Source of the DNA: Mucilaginibacter sp. cycad4
GTDB lineage: Bacteria; Bacteroidota; Bacteroidia; Sphingobacteriales; Sphingobacteriaceae
Assembly: GCF_034263275.1 (NCBI RefSeq)
Contig: NZ_CP139559.1
Location: 744,001-808,000 of the forward strand
Length of the DNA: 64,000 nucleotides
Direction: 5' to 3'
Below the pieces are notes generated by a model. The model saw only the letters and a list, made by a program, of their open reading frames with translations. It was not told where the DNA came from and searched no databases. The position numbers and the translations under genes are program-made. This document shows, one piece after another, positions 61,973 to 64,000 of this stretch; the stretch's first letter is position 1, and every line of letters starts with the position of its first letter.

Positions 61973-62510
61973 CTACAAAATAGTTTTGCTAACTGACCAC
62001 TTTAGCGACTATAATGAGGTGTAGGTGAAAAGTTAAATGCCCTTTTAATAACTTTAACCCACAACAATGGTGTCGCTATTTTGCTAGTACTTCTTAAGTT
62101 TGAAGCACTGATTTTGAAAAAACTCAAAAAAGTTCAAAAAAAGAACGAAATAAATCGCGGATAAAAAATCTAAACTTTAACATAGTTTTATACTCTTAAA
62201 AGTTTTAATCGCTGATTGTTAGTTACTTAGTTATGTTTCAAGTGAATAGTTAATTATTTGATTATCAAAGTGTTTCAATAAAAAGGTGTTCCGCGTTTTC
62301 ACACTCAAAATTTGGAACACTCTCATTTTTTAAAAAAGGACGCCGGAGATTTTTTTATTTTTTTTCGGGAAGCAAGAAATTGGGACAGCCGCTTTGTTAC
62401 AGTGTATCCAATACTCATGTGGGCGTTTCCCAAACCTTTCGCCTTTAACCTTTTCCCTTTCCGCCTTTTTTCATACTTTTGCGCATCCTTTCAAATAAAA
62501 CAATATTACA
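61973..62510. other. AT-rich gap before purL
   Basis: 538 bases with no gene. There are long A and T tracts at about 62120-62170 and 62330-62360; no repeat or RNA was recognised. The purL promoter lies at its end. Confidence 0.45.
62474..62481 (+). promoter_or_regulatory. -7 box of purL
   Basis: TACTTTTG, exact TAnnTTTG, ending 29 bases before the purL start codon. No -33 element was recognised. Confidence 0.45.
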
Positions 62511-64000
62511 TTGGAGCACCAGGAATTAACCACCGTTGAAACCGCTAAAGATCTGGGCCTTTTACCCGAAGAATTTGCACGTATAAATGAAATATTAGGG
62601 CGTGTGCCCAACTTTACCGAGCTTTCTATTTTCTCGGTTATGTGGAGCGAACACTGCTCATACAAAAATTCAATCACCTGGCTTAAAACTTTACCTAAGG
62701 ATAGTCCGCGGATGCTGGCTAAGGCAGGTGAAGAAAATGCCGGTCTTGTTGACCTTGGCGATGGCATTGGCTGCGCCTTCAAAATCGAATCACACAATCA
62801 CCCTTCGGCGCTTGAGCCTTATCAAGGTGCTGCAACAGGCGTGGGCGGTATCAACCGCGATATATTCACTATGGGTGCAAGGCCTATCGCTCAGCTTAAC
62901 TCATTACGTTTTGGCGATTTAACCCTCGACAAAACCAAATGGTTGGTTAAAGGTGTAGTTAAAGGCATCAGCCACTATGGTAACGCTTTCGGGATCCCAA
63001 CCGTGGGCGGCGAATTGTTTTTTGACGATTGTTATAATGTTAACCCATTGGTTAACGCTATGTCGGCCGGTATTGTTAAGGCAGGCGAAACCGTTTCGGC
63101 TACATCTTATGGTGTGGGCAACCCGGTTTATATCGTTGGTTCGGCTACCGGTAAAGACGGGATCCACGGTGCGGCTTTCGCATCTAAAGATATTACCGAA
63201 GATTCGGTAAATGACCTTCCTGCCGTTCAGGTAGGCGACCCTTTTCAGGAAAAACTATTGCTTGAAGCTACCCTGGAGGTTATTAAAACAGGCGCCGTTG
63301 TTGGTATGCAGGATATGGGCGCTGCCGGTATCATCTGCTCAAACTCAGAAATGAGCGCCAAAGGCGAGCATGGCATGCGGATAGACCTGGATAAAGTGCC
63401 AACCCGCCAGGACAATATGAAACCATACGAGATCCTGCTTTCTGAATCACAGGAACGCATGCTGATCGTGGTTCACAAAGGCCGCGAAAAAGAGGTTGAA
63501 GACATTTTTGACAAATGGGATTTGAACTGCGCCATTATTGGTGAAGTTACCGATACCCAGCGTTTAGAGTACTTCATGCATGGCGAGAAAGTTGCCGATG
63601 TACCTGCCGACGACCTTGTATTAGGTGGTGGTGCCCCTGTTTACCAGCGCGAATACCGCGAGCCTGCTTACTTTGCCGAAAATCAGAAATTTAATATCGA
63701 CGATGTTGCCGAGCCTGCAAACCTTGTTGAGGTTGCTGAGCACCTGGTAGGTCACCCCAATATTGCTTCAAAACGTTGGGTAACCGACCAATATGATAGC
63801 ATGGTAGGCGTACAAACCATGACCGCTAACCGCTCATGCGATGCTGCCGTTGTTGCTGTAAAAGATACCGACAAGGCTATCGTATTAACTACTGATTGTA
63901 ACTCGCGCTACGTCTACGCCGACCCATACAAAGGTACTGCCATTGCCGTTGCCGAAGCTGCACGTAACATTACCTGCGCCGGCGGCGAACCGGTGGCTAT
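62511..64000 (+). CDS. purL: Phosphoribosylformylglycinamidine synthase subunit PurL (3' end beyond window)
   Basis: Partial: 496 codons before the window ends. Start is probably the TTG at 62511, since an in-frame stop (62496-62498) lies just upstream and no ATG occurs between. Small PurL type: VMWSEHCSYKNSITWLK, ESHNHPSALEPYQGAATGVGG, TVGGELFFDDCY and QDMGAAGIICSNSEMSAKGE. Makes FGAM from FGAR with ATP, using ammonia from PurQ; genes for PurS/PurQ are not visible. The full protein should be about 740 residues. Confidence 0.93.
   Translation, partial: MEHQELTTVETAKDLGLLPEEFARINEILGRVPNFTELSIFSVMWSEHCSYKNSITWLKTLPKDSPRMLAKAGEENAGLVDLGDGIGCAFKIESHNHPSALEPYQGAATGVGGINRDIFTMGARPIAQLNSLRFGDLTLDKTKWLVKGVVKGISHYGNAFGIPTVGGELFFDDCYNVNPLVNAMSAGIVKAGETVSATSYGVGNPVYIVGSATGKDGIHGAAFASKDITEDSVNDLPAVQVGDPFQEKLLLEATLEVIKTGAVVGMQDMGAAGIICSNSEMSAKGEHGMRIDLDKVPTRQDNMKPYEILLSESQERMLIVVHKGREKEVEDIFDKWDLNCAIIGEVTDTQRLEYFMHGEKVADVPADDLVLGGGAPVYQREYREPAYFAENQKFNIDDVAEPANLVEVAEHLVGHPNIASKRWVTDQYDSMVGVQTMTANRSCDAAVVAVKDTDKAIVLTTDCNSRYVYADPYKGTAIAVAEAARNITCAGGEPVA

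Overview
The window looks like a chromosomal segment of a Bacteroidota bacterium, most likely family Sphingobacteriaceae (Mucilaginibacter/Pedobacter-like). The grounds are Bacteroidota-type -7 boxes (TAnnTTTG), a long Oar-like TonB-dependent receptor with a carboxypeptidase-regulatory N-terminus, a type III glutamine synthetase, GbsR-type regulators, many lipoproteins, and abundant hairpin-forming intergenic repeats. Genus is inference. No tRNA, rRNA or CRISPR array was seen.

1-2.6 kb: a two-gene minus-strand unit (endonuclease/phosphatase-fold protein and a pyridoxal-kinase-like protein), then an orphan OmpR-family response regulator. 2.9-18.7 kb: a complete-looking C-P lyase (phosphonate) locus: phnGHIJKL, phnM, a 2H phosphoesterase, a hexapeptide-repeat transferase, three consecutive PhnD-like lipoproteins, phnC, two phnE permeases, then after an 850-base repeat-rich gap a second phnM and a calcineurin-like phosphoesterase. 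phnN and phnP are absent. PhnJ lacks three of the four cysteines used by the radical-SAM enzyme of E. coli, while its glycine, histidine and overall fold landmarks are kept. That makes this locus one of the two most interesting in the window.

18.7-36.8 kb: ordinary metabolic and regulatory genes (amidohydrolase, O-methyltransferase, GbsR regulator with a small membrane protein, two CheY-like regulators, a pair of tiny zinc-ribbon proteins, GntP permease with an alpha/beta hydrolase). An IS630-family element sits inside the signal-peptide codons of a glycine-zipper protein gene. Then come a beta-barrel protein, a Bcr/CflA transporter, an SPFH protein, an MBL-fold hydrolase and lpdA. 37.2-53.5 kb: Oar-like receptor, purM, ClC channel, and a nitrogen block (glnN, two ammonium transporters, a porin-like protein), then a TonB-family protein.

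54-59 kb: accessory region. A minus-strand operon encodes a TIR protein, a ThsB-type TIR-like protein, a caspase-like protease, a small SinR/Cas2-fold-like protein and a membrane-anchored coiled-coil protein. This is a candidate TIR-caspase (Thoeris-related) anti-phage system with extra components. 59.3-62 kb: a small protein ending in a Pro/Cys-rich tail, a multi-pass membrane protein, a histidine kinase and a LuxR-type regulator. The window ends inside purL.
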